From GCA-003244245 sp050699635 (GTDB lineage Bacteria; Actinomycetota; Actinomycetes; Mycobacteriales; Pseudonocardiaceae), in the NCBI GenBank assembly GCA_050699635.1, contig JBOHFK010000004.1, forward strand, positions 49,174 to 113,173: a stretch of 64,000 nucleotides of DNA, read 5' to 3'. The notes under the pieces are model-generated. The model did not search any database, was not told where the DNA came from, and worked only from the letters and a program-made list of their open reading frames with translations. A program made the position numbers and the translations under genes. This document shows positions 57,348-64,000 of the stretch, piece after piece; positions within the stretch are counted from its first letter, which is position 1; the number at the start of each line of letters is the position of its first letter.

Positions 57348-57408
57348 GATCACTATTTGTGTGCCTACAGTGACAAATATTGTCGTCCTAGGAACACAAA
57401 CCGTGATC
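57348..57408. terminator. GATCAC-family palindrome between convergent genes
   Basis: GATCACTATTTGTGTGCC (57348-57365) pairs with GGAACACAAACCGTGATC (57391-57408) at 15 of 18 positions; inner stem GACAA/TTGTC. It sits between the methyltransferase and monooxygenase stops, as the other copies do between other convergent pairs. Confidence 0.7.
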
Positions 57409-57409
57409 T

Positions 57410-58612
57410 TCACCGTTGTTCAGTGACTTGTTCGTCCCAATCGATGTGGTAGGTGTACATCCCGGCGTGTGCCTTCTCACTGGCGAGCATCTTCAATGCG
57501 AGTGGCATGAACAGGTCCCGGGCGAACCGGGCGATCGGGCTGGCCGCGGTTTTGTTGTTACCCAGCTTCCGGGCATAGGCGACCGCTTTCTCCACTCGTT
57601 CGCGACGGAGTCGTTCGTAGGCGGCGAACGCGCTGGCCGTATCCGGCCGGTCGCGCAGGCACTTGGCGAGCACAATCGCGTCCTCCCAGGCCAGCGACGC
57701 ACCCTGCCCGGCGCTGGGCGACGTGGCGTGCGCCGCGTCACCGATCAGTACCACCGGACCGCGAGACCAGACCGGACTGGTCGGGATGTCGTGCACCGGA
57801 TGCGCACCGATCTCACCGGTGCTGTTCTCGATGATCTGGTTGATCAGCGGCAGGTCGCCGGAGAACAGGTCGAGCATCCGCCGTTTCCACTGCGCGCCCG
57901 GCACGGCGGCCAGCTGCGCGCTGGTCGTCTCCGGATGCGCCATGTTCGCGAACCAGTAGATCTCACCCGACTCGCGGACCAGGTACCCGAAGAACGCCCG
58001 CTTGCCGAACACGAAGTGCTGGGTGCCGGTCGTCGGTGCCAGCCCTGCCACCCGACTGTAGCCGCCGACCCCGACCAGCCCGGTGTAGCTGGGCGCCGGC
58101 GAGCTGCGGTCCAGGAGCTGCCGGGTGCGGGAATGGATGCCGTCCGCGCCGATCAGCAGGTCACCCTGCGCCGTGGTGCCGTCGGCGAAGTGCGCCACGA
58201 CCCCACCACCAGGCTGAACGTCATAGGCTTGCAGGCGCCGGCCGAACTCGAACGGTATCCCGCGCGCGGTGGCCTCCTCGCGGAGCACCTTCTGTAGTAC
58301 GCCGCGTTTCACCCAGACACTGACCGTGCCGTCCGCAAGCCGCACCCCATTGGCCACCTCGCCGAGCCGTTTGCCACTGCCGCTCCACATCACCATCCGG
58401 GGCATCGGATGACCGTCAGCCCGGCTAGCCAGATCGACGTCGATGGCGCGAAGCGCATCCAGACCGTTCGACGCGGTGTTCAGGAAGAAACCGACGTCGT
58501 CGGCCGGGCCGTGATACGCCTCGTAAATCGCCGCGTCGATGCCGGCCCGCTGCAGGGCCATTGCCGTCACGGGTCCGGCGATTCCGCCGCCGATAATCAG
58601 TGCCTTGGTCAT
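57410..58612 (-). CDS. FAD-dependent monooxygenase (PheA/TetX-type)
   Basis: 400 residues. FAD-binding ALIIGGGIAGPVTAMALQRA, the middle GD motif LLIGADGIHSRTR and GPVVLIGDAAHATSPSAGQG (second ribose motif, followed by ASLAWEDA) define a class A flavin hydroxylase. ATG 58612 overlaps the SnoaL-like stop. Third gene of an operon from 59723, opposite a LuxR-type regulator; probably a tailoring or detoxifying hydroxylase. Confidence 0.92.
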   Translation of the reverse strand: MTKALIIGGGIAGPVTAMALQRAGIDAAIYEAYHGPADDVGFFLNTASNGLDALRAIDVDLASRADGHPMPRMVMWSGSGKRLGEVANGVRLADGTVSVWVKRGVLQKVLREEATARGIPFEFGRRLQAYDVQPGGGVVAHFADGTTAQGDLLIGADGIHSRTRQLLDRSSPAPSYTGLVGVGGYSRVAGLAPTTGTQHFVFGKRAFFGYLVRESGEIYWFANMAHPETTSAQLAAVPGAQWKRRMLDLFSGDLPLINQIIENSTGEIGAHPVHDIPTSPVWSRGPVVLIGDAAHATSPSAGQGASLAWEDAIVLAKCLRDRPDTASAFAAYERLRRERVEKAVAYARKLGNNKTAASPIARFARDLFMPLALKMLASEKAHAGMYTYHIDWDEQVTEQR

Positions 58613-59085
58613 GAGAAACTCCTTCGCGAAACCCCGAACAACAGCGCCCAGAGCTTGTCGTTAATGAGCCAGAGCAGCGTGCCCCAGACGCCGCGGCCAA
58701 TGGGCCGGATGCGGGTGTTCTGAAACGACGTCAGCCCCCACCCGTCGTCCTGTCGGACCGCGGTGAAAGTCTGGATCGACTCGCGCTCAGGCGCCGGCTC
58801 GTTCTTGCCGCGCATGATCGTGCCACCGTGCGCGATCAGCAGCGCGACGTCCGGGCTCAGGAAGCGGACGCTGATATCACCGGTCAGGCGGGTTCCCTTC
58901 AGCCATTTGTCGAACAACTCCTGGTGAACCGTGACGATCTGTTCCCGACTGGTCAGATGCGTGCCGTCGAAGGCGATGAAATCGACGGGATCGGTGAACG
59001 GTGCGGCGAACGCCGCGCCATCGCCCCGGTTCCACGCATCAAGGGTTTGGTCGAACAAGGCGCGCACCGCTGCGTCGTCGTTCAT
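58609..59085 (-). CDS. SgcJ/DUF4440-like NTF2-fold protein
   Basis: 158 residues. VRALFDQTLDAWNRGDGAAF, FAAPFTDPVDFIAFDGTHLT and REQIVTVHQELFDKWLKGTR are the SgcJ/EcaC-type pattern; a hydrophobic tail (LLWLINDKLWALLFGV) is extra. Both ends overlap neighbours by 4 bp (ATGA), so it is translated as part of a tight three-gene operon. Ligand unknown. Confidence 0.88.
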   Translation of the reverse strand: MNDDAAVRALFDQTLDAWNRGDGAAFAAPFTDPVDFIAFDGTHLTSREQIVTVHQELFDKWLKGTRLTGDISVRFLSPDVALLIAHGGTIMRGKNEPAPERESIQTFTAVRQDDGWGLTSFQNTRIRPIGRGVWGTLLWLINDKLWALLFGVSRRSFS

Positions 59086-59723
59086 GAAATGCTCCTCATC
59101 GTGTGAGAGATGGTGAGGCCGTCCACCCCACCGGAGATGATCAGCCGGTACCGGTCTGCGGTGGCGGCGTAACCCGCCGCCTGGTCGGCCAGCCCATTGC
59201 CCACGGCGCCGAAAAACCGGTCGTCCAGAGTCACGTTCGTCGCGCCTTTGGCGATCTCGATCCGCACCGGGACACCGGCTGGGCGATCGATGCGCAGTTC
59301 CTTGACCGAGCTGAGCCGGATGGTGCGCTCCCCGCCGGGATTGCCCAGCACCAGCCGGCTGCGCGCGATGCCGCTATGGAACGACACCGCCTGCACCGTG
59401 ACGCCCCGCAGATCGGCATCCAGGTGCGCCGCACCACCGTGGACGTCCAGGGACCACGCCACGATCGGGTTCAGCGACACGGCACTGGGCTGCATGCGAC
59501 GCAGCAGCCGCGCGCCGAGCGGGTATTCGACGTGCACGTTGTGCTCCGCGGCCCAGACCACCGGGTGCGGATCGGCGAACTGGGCGGACAGCAATGCCTT
59601 GAGTCGCTTGTCGGCGCGCACCTCGAGCCGTTCCACGCCGTTGTCGAAGCTGAGCCTGGCGCCGCTGGCTACTGACAGCGGGACGATGACGTGACCTTCC
59701 CCGATAAATGTCGCGTTCGTCAT
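59082..59723 (-). CDS. Hypothetical beta-rich protein
   Basis: 213 residues from the ATG at 59723. The sequence alternates short beta strands (VIVPLSVASGARLSF, LDVHGGAAHLDADLRGVTVQ, KELRIDRPAGVPVRIEIAKG, RYRLIISGGVDGLTI), suggesting a beta-sandwich or solenoid. No signal peptide. It is the first gene of the monooxygenase operon. No family assigned with confidence. Confidence 0.7.
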   Translation of the reverse strand: MTNATFIGEGHVIVPLSVASGARLSFDNGVERLEVRADKRLKALLSAQFADPHPVVWAAEHNVHVEYPLGARLLRRMQPSAVSLNPIVAWSLDVHGGAAHLDADLRGVTVQAVSFHSGIARSRLVLGNPGGERTIRLSSVKELRIDRPAGVPVRIEIAKGATNVTLDDRFFGAVGNGLADQAAGYAATADRYRLIISGGVDGLTISHTMRSIS

Positions 59724-59786
59724 GATGATTCCTCCTGCGCTCGTTGATGGTTCGAGCATCGCGCGGGGCGGCCCGGGCGCGCTTCG

Positions 59787-59801
59787 GGACGATGTCCTAG
59801 G
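59787..59801. promoter_or_regulatory. Palindromic operator candidate in the divergent promoter
   Basis: GGAC-GAT-GTCC (59787-59797) merges with CCTAGG (59796-59801) midway between the monooxygenase operon start and the regulator GTG. The position suits binding by the LuxR-type regulator; this is inferred only. Confidence 0.4.
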
Positions 59802-59844
59802 CGCCTCCTCAGATCTCGCCGGATCGGTCCGTACTGTGGGCACG

Positions 59845-62706
59845 GTGAGGCCTGAGGGACTCGTGGGACGCCGCGACCAGCTGGTTGCGCTGGATGACGC
59901 TGCCCGGCAGGCGGCCGCTGGACGGCCGCAGTTCGTGGTCTTGGGTGGCGACGCCGGAATCGGCAAGACCCGGCTGATGATGCATTTCGCCGGCCGGATC
60001 GAGGAGACCGGCGGCCGGGTCCTGCGGACGGGTTGTGTGGAGCTGGGAGCGGCCGGACTACCGCTGGTTCCGCTGAATACCGCGCTGCGCCAGCTGGTCG
60101 ACCAGATCGGTGTGGAGATGCTGCGGCAGATCCAGCCCGGCAGCGAGGCCTTGCTGCGGCTGCTGCCCGAATTCGGGGAACCGGAGACCGTCCTCGCCGA
60201 CCGGACCCGGCTGTTCGATCTCGTCGGCGCCATGCTGGCGCGCCTGGGCACCGAGCATCCGCTGCTGTGGATCATCGACGACCTGCACTGGGCGGACAGG
60301 TCCACTCGCGAACTGATCGGGTTCCTGGCCCGGACGCTGCGCGGCTCCCGGGTGTTGGTGGTGATGGCCTACCGGGACGATGACCTGGATCGTCGCCACC
60401 CGTTGCGGCCATTCCTGGCCGAACTGCGCCGGCTGGACGGCGTCCGGCTCATTGAGCTGGCCGGCTTGTCGCGAGCTGAGACCGCTGAGCTGCTCTCCGG
60501 TTCCCCCGGTCATGTCACCGAGACGCTCGTCGATCGGGTCTACCGGCGATCCGGCGGCAACCCGTTGTTCGCCGCTGAGCTAGCGCGGGTGCCCGCCGCG
60601 GAGCTGGCGCAGGTGCCCGCCGCGGACGCGTTGCCCGCCAACCTGCGTGACCTGTTGCTGCGGCGGTTCGACGAGCTTCCTGCGCAGGCTCGGCAGCTCG
60701 TCGCTCAGGCAGCGATCTGCGGGCCGGTGATCACCCATGGTCTGCTGGCGGCGACCTCGCGGCTGGCCGAGCCGGATCTGCTCGAGGCGATCCGGGCGGC
60801 GGCGGCGATGCGCGTGCTCCTGCCGGGCGAGGCCGGCTACACGTTCCGGCACGCGCTGTTGCGCGACGCTGTGCTTGATGAGCTGCTGCCCGCCGAGCGA
60901 GTGCGGCTCCATCGAAGCTGCGCTGAGGTGCTGGAAGCCGACCCCAGCCTGGTAGAGCCGGGGTCGCTGACCGCCGCAGTGGCCTTCCACTGGCACGAGG
61001 CCGGCGATGCCGCCAAAGCGCTTCCCGCGCTGCTGGCGGCAGCGGCCGACGCGCAGCGGGTGGCGGCGTTCACCGAGCAGGCCCAGCTGCTCATCCGGGC
61101 GCTGAACGTCTGGCCAAGGGTGCCCGCCGCGGAGACGGTAGCGGGGACGGACCGGCTGGTCGTGTTCGAGTCCGCGATCGCCGCAGCGGGTTGGGCCGGG
61201 GACGACCTCCAGGGGCTCGACCTGATCGACCGGGCGCTGGAGCTCGCCGACCCGGTGGCCGAACCCGAGCGGGTCGCGATGCTCTTCGCGCACCGGGGGA
61301 TGGCGCTGCACCAGCTCGGTCGCGACGGTGCGCTGGTCGCCGTCGACGAGTCCCTGCAGGTGCTGCCAGCTGGAGTTGCACTCGTCCGGGGCCGCGTGCT
61401 GGACTACCTCGCCTCCATCCTCACGCTGCACGGGAGTCCGCAGCGCGCGCAGACGGCTGCGGCGGAGGCCCTGCAGATCGCCGTCGCGCTCGGCGAGCCC
61501 AACCTGGAGACCTCGGCGCGGGTGACTCTCGGGTGGGCGTTGACCCAGATCGGCGCCTACCGCGAGGCGCTGGAGATCCTGCAGGCCACCCGGGCGCTCG
61601 CCGCTGCGGGCACCGACCGCTGGCAGCTCGCCCGGATGTACCTCAACCTGGCCGTGGCGCAGCACGGTCTCGGGCAGTACGAGAAGGCGATCGAGACCGC
61701 ACGCAGCGGTCTGGAGGCAGCCCGGGCGGCTGGTGTCGAGCGCACCCTGGGTGCTGTGCTGTATGCGCAGCTCACGTCCTCCCTGGTGGCGGCAGGGCGT
61801 TGGGACGAGGCCGAGATGGTGGCGATCAAGGCGCTCGACCTCGACGCATCGGCGACCTGCGCCGCGGCCGTGCACGCCCTGCGGGCCGAGGTCGCCCTCG
61901 CCCGCGGTGATCTCGATGGGGCACACGAGGAGCTGTCGCGGACGCGGGGAACCCCGATGGTGGCCCAACAACAGGCCGAGCTCGCGTTGTGCGACAACCG
62001 GATCGCTGATGCGCGCGAGCACGCCAACGAGGCGTTGCGGCTCGCTGGTGAACTCGGTGAGCCGGCGCAAATCTGGGCGATCCTGGCCACTGGCGCGCGG
62101 GTGGAGAACCACGCGCGCTTGCCCGGCAACCCTCCCGCGGACCGTGACGGACTCCTCGACACGCTGCGGGTGGCGGCGAAGCTCCCCGCTGACACACCGG
62201 TCCTCGTGGCGTACGCCGCCCAGTTCGCCGCCGAGCTGGGCGAAGGCGATTGGCAGGCTGCCGTCACGGCATGGGACGGGATCGGACACCCCTATCGAAG
62301 CGCGTATGCGCGAGTGCGCGCGGCCCAGGCCGCCCTCGCTGACGGTGATCGCACTACGGCACGGGACCGGTTGCGGGCTGCCGCGGACCTGGCCGGCGAG
62401 CTGGGCGCCAGGTCGTTGCTCGACGAGATCCACGTGCTGGCCCGCAGCGTGCACCTCGCCCCCGACGCGGCGACGCCCACCGCGAAGGGCGGCATCCTAG
62501 GATTGACCGACCGCGAGACCGAGGTACTCCGCCTCGTTGCCGCTGGCAGGTCCAACAAGCAAATCGCCGAAGCGTTGTTCGTCAGCGCGAAGACCGTCAG
62601 CGTCCACGTCTCGAACGTGCTGGCCAAATTCGGCGTCACCAGCCGGGGCGAGGCCGCCGCCAGCGCGCATCGGCTCCGCCTGTTCGACTGCGATTCCCCG
62701 GGCTGA
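59845..62706 (+). CDS. LuxR-type ATPase regulator (LAL family)
   Basis: 953 residues from the GTG at 59845, directly before the conserved LVGRRDQLVALDDAARQ. AAA/STAND ATPase with Walker A GGDAGIGKTRLMMHF and Walker B LLWIIDDLHWADRSTRELIG (about residues 20-200). A long Ala/Leu-rich TPR-like middle follows, then a C-terminal LuxR HTH (LGLTDRETEVLRLVAAGRSN, KQIAEALFVSAKTVSVHVSN). The divergent operon encoding a monooxygenase is the likely target. The frame opens earlier (59722), but that region overlaps the divergent start. Confidence 0.92.
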   Translation: MRPEGLVGRRDQLVALDDAARQAAAGRPQFVVLGGDAGIGKTRLMMHFAGRIEETGGRVLRTGCVELGAAGLPLVPLNTALRQLVDQIGVEMLRQIQPGSEALLRLLPEFGEPETVLADRTRLFDLVGAMLARLGTEHPLLWIIDDLHWADRSTRELIGFLARTLRGSRVLVVMAYRDDDLDRRHPLRPFLAELRRLDGVRLIELAGLSRAETAELLSGSPGHVTETLVDRVYRRSGGNPLFAAELARVPAAELAQVPAADALPANLRDLLLRRFDELPAQARQLVAQAAICGPVITHGLLAATSRLAEPDLLEAIRAAAAMRVLLPGEAGYTFRHALLRDAVLDELLPAERVRLHRSCAEVLEADPSLVEPGSLTAAVAFHWHEAGDAAKALPALLAAAADAQRVAAFTEQAQLLIRALNVWPRVPAAETVAGTDRLVVFESAIAAAGWAGDDLQGLDLIDRALELADPVAEPERVAMLFAHRGMALHQLGRDGALVAVDESLQVLPAGVALVRGRVLDYLASILTLHGSPQRAQTAAAEALQIAVALGEPNLETSARVTLGWALTQIGAYREALEILQATRALAAAGTDRWQLARMYLNLAVAQHGLGQYEKAIETARSGLEAARAAGVERTLGAVLYAQLTSSLVAAGRWDEAEMVAIKALDLDASATCAAAVHALRAEVALARGDLDGAHEELSRTRGTPMVAQQQAELALCDNRIADAREHANEALRLAGELGEPAQIWAILATGARVENHARLPGNPPADRDGLLDTLRVAAKLPADTPVLVAYAAQFAAELGEGDWQAAVTAWDGIGHPYRSAYARVRAAQAALADGDRTTARDRLRAAADLAGELGARSLLDEIHVLARSVHLAPDAATPTAKGGILGLTDRETEVLRLVAAGRSNKQIAEALFVSAKTVSVHVSNVLAKFGVTSRGEAAASAHRLRLFDCDSPG

Positions 62707-62782
62707 TCGTTCGCGTCACATCCGGTGATCAGCCGGCGGCGTCAGCCGTCCGAAGCCTCGCTGTCCCCGCTGCTGGCGCCGC

Positions 62783-63007
62783 CTATGCTCCGACGCCGCT
62801 GGTAATGGTGGACGGGCTGGTGGTGCCCGAGACCACCGAAAAGGTGTCGCCGACCACGCTGGCACCGTCTGAGCCATGGTTACCCGGCGCGCCAGGAGTG
62901 GGAATGCCGACTCCGGGGGTTGCCTGCAACGCTGACAGGACGGTGCGAGCCGGCAACAGCTCCACGAGTTGGTCATCGACTTCAGCAGAGCTCATCACAT
63001 CAGACAT
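62783..63007 (-). CDS. Short peptide gene with ELLPARTVLS motif, possible secreted or modified peptide
   Basis: 74 residues; ATG 63007 has AAGGGGATT upstream. The N-terminal part (SDVMSSAEVDDQLVELLPAR, then TVLSALQA) looks like a helical leader. The rest is Gly/Ser/Thr/Pro-rich and almost without charge (GVGIPTPGAPGNHG, SVVSGTTSPSTITSGVGA). There is no classical signal peptide and no Cys. Similar short peptides with an LPxRTxLS-like motif occur in actinobacteria as uncharacterised proteins (recollection). A candidate IdeR/DtxR iron box lies 27 bp upstream. A precursor-peptide role is inferred only. Confidence 0.6.
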   Translation of the reverse strand: MSDVMSSAEVDDQLVELLPARTVLSALQATPGVGIPTPGAPGNHGSDGASVVGDTFSVVSGTTSPSTITSGVGA

Positions 63008-63034
63008 CGCAATCCCCTTGATCATCCAGGTGGT

Positions 63035-63053
63035 TAAGTTAAGGCACACCTAA
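63035..63053 (-). promoter_or_regulatory. Candidate IdeR/DtxR iron box
   Basis: On the minus strand TTAGGTGTGCCTTAACTTA matches 14 of 19 positions of the IdeR/DtxR consensus TTAGGTTAGGCTAACCTAA, including both outer half-sites. It lies 27 bp before the peptide gene ATG, a repressor position. Confidence 0.55.
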
Positions 63054-63125
63054 AATGCCCAGCGGAAGCGTTCGGCCGCAATCAGTAGTCATACCTAATT
63101 CCGGCCTACCGACCGGACGCGATCC

Positions 63126-63836
63126 TCACCACGGGACCGGACCGTGGCGGTCGAAGAACCCACCGGTCGGGCCGTCTGGGGCGACACCGGCCAGCGCGAC
63201 GATCGCCTCGCTGCCCTCGATCACGGTCTGGAAACCACTGTGCCCGTTGAGATCGGTCGCGGTATAGCCCGGGTCGACGGCGTTGATCCGGAACTCCGGC
63301 AGCGCCTTGGCGTACTGGCTGGTGATCATGTTCAACGCGGTCTTGGACGAGGGGTAGGGCAGCCCGATGAAGCGCGACTCGACGCGGTCCGGGTCGGAGG
63401 TGACCGTGATCGATCCCATCCCGCTGGAGACCATCACCACCCGGGGGGCGGCCGAGCGGCGCAGCGGCAGGAACGCGCGCATCACCCGCACCGGGCCGAA
63501 CACGTTGGTCTCATAGACCTCGCGCATCTCGTCCGCGCCGACCTGCAGGGCCGGCACCCGGGATCCGACGATGCCGGCGTTGTTGACCAGGACGTCGAGC
63601 CGCCGGTACTCGGCGTCCACGAGCTTGGCGACGTCGTTCACCGACGTCTCCGACGTCACGTCGAGCGGCACCGCCCGGACGTCCAGTGCCCCGAGCTCGG
63701 CGACCGCAGCCGCGCCCCGGTCCGGATCACGGGACCCGAGCAGCACCGTCCAGCCCTGCTCGGCCAGCCGGCGTGCCGCGGCGAGACCGATTCCCTTGTT
63801 CGCCCCGGTCACCAGGGCGATGGTGTTGTCCGTCAT
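63126..63836 (-). CDS. Short-chain dehydrogenase/reductase
   Basis: 236 residues. Classical SDR: cofactor loop ALVTGANKGIGLAAARRLAE with LLGSRDPDRG, NNAGIVGS, catalytic Ser in VMVSSGMGS, YPSSKTALN (YxxxK) and PGYTATDLNG. The basic residue after strand 2 suggests NADPH. Carbonyl reductase-like enzymes of this form are frequent in actinobacteria. ATG 63836 with GAGG; divergent from an HTH regulator gene. The peptide gene follows 118 bp downstream. Confidence 0.93.
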   Translation of the reverse strand: MTDNTIALVTGANKGIGLAAARRLAEQGWTVLLGSRDPDRGAAAVAELGALDVRAVPLDVTSETSVNDVAKLVDAEYRRLDVLVNNAGIVGSRVPALQVGADEMREVYETNVFGPVRVMRAFLPLRRSAAPRVVMVSSGMGSITVTSDPDRVESRFIGLPYPSSKTALNMITSQYAKALPEFRINAVDPGYTATDLNGHSGFQTVIEGSEAIVALAGVAPDGPTGGFFDRHGPVPW

Positions 63837-63927
63837 GTCCTCGACCCTGCACCCATCACAGCGCGGCAACCAGGGCCGGCGCAACGGGGGATCACCGGTA
63901 CCAGGCTAAGTGGGCCACATCCCCGGC

Positions 63928-64000
63928 ATGCTGAGTGGTGTGGACCGCACAGAGCTCGGCGCCGTCCTCAAGGACTGGCGCGCCCGGCTGCGGCCCGGGG
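63928..64000 (+). CDS. HTH (XRE/MmyB-type) regulator, 5' end only
   Basis: ATG 63928 opens a frame that leaves the window: LSGVDRTELGAVLKDWRARL followed by RPG. ELGxxLxxxRARLRP is the standard start of MmyB-like XRE regulators in actinobacteria, which often stand divergent from an SDR they control. Only 24 codons are visible. Confidence 0.65.
   Translation, partial: MLSGVDRTELGAVLKDWRARLRPG

Noticed and set aside
1..64000. tRNA or rRNA genes, insertion sequences, prophage
   Set aside because: No cloverleaf, rRNA core sequence, transposase motif or phage structural gene was recognised by reading; a covariance-model scan would be the decisive check.

Overview
The window is high-GC, densely packed actinobacterial chromosome. 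Many genes start with GTG and many neighbours overlap by 4 bp (ATGA/GTGA). Gene order closely follows the mycobacterial block pspA-clgR-pgsA / ftsK-argA / rnj-dapA-thyX / dapB-pepR-pnp-rpsO-ribF-truB / rbfA-infB-ylxR-nusA-rimP / proS / cysG. This points to Actinomycetota, probably a Pseudonocardiales- or Frankiales-like lineage. I cannot name the species from sequence alone.

Layout. 1-4.6 kb: end of a transglutaminase membrane protein, a DUF3040 protein, DNA polymerase IV behind an odd tandem-repeat leader, a methyltransferase and a lone ParA-type ATPase. 4.6-6.2 kb: a DoxX protein and an ECF41 sigma factor, with a matching ECF41-type promoter in front of doxX. 6.2-9.6 kb: envelope-stress and lipid genes pspA, clgR, pgsA and rimO. 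9.6-14.8 kb: an accessory insert between rimO and ftsK (NTF2-like protein, phosphotransferase, methyltransferase remnant, large BTAD/ATPase regulator). 14.9-22.9 kb: argA-like, ftsK, RNase J, dapA, a TIGR03085 protein, a PPOX protein and thyX. 22.9-26.5 kb: a ribbon-helix-helix protein with a triple-repeat operator, a DUF4097 protein, an AlkZ/YcaQ-type protein and an acetyltransferase. 26.5-41 kb: a long minus-strand run for lysine/peptidoglycan precursors, RNA decay, ribosome maturation and translation initiation (dapB to rimP), interrupted by an acyl-CoA dehydrogenase that carries a coding minisatellite. 41-46 kb: a Tat lipoprotein and ferritin-like pair, proS, OsmC and a RIO kinase. 46-54.6 kb: cobalamin genes (cysG, cobH, then cobM, cobJ, a SUMT) joined to cobalt uptake (cbiM, cbiQ) and a fused CbiX-CbiO protein. 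54.6-64 kb: accessory DNA with a toxin-antitoxin pair, a broken DUF4011-type helicase, a methyltransferase, a flavin monooxygenase operon opposite a LuxR-type ATPase regulator, a small peptide gene behind a candidate iron box, an SDR and the start of an HTH regulator.

Functional links. Cobalt imported by CbiMQO can be inserted by the CbiX half of the same polypeptide into the sirohydrochlorin made by the two SUMT/siroheme enzymes. CobJ, CobM and CobH then act on the ring. The rimP-nusA-ylxR-infB-rbfA-truB-rpsO-pnp run is a translation and RNA-processing superoperon. The ECF41 factor probably drives doxX.

Non-coding structure is the most unusual aspect. Two families of long palindromes are dispersed here: one at three convergent gene ends, the other at two gene starts, once read in frame into a protein. 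Further repeats are the chained mini-ORF leader of dinB, a 15-bp coding minisatellite, a 42-bp duplication, and GTGTCG-type short repeats. No tRNA, rRNA, CRISPR array, transposase or complete insertion sequence was recognised.
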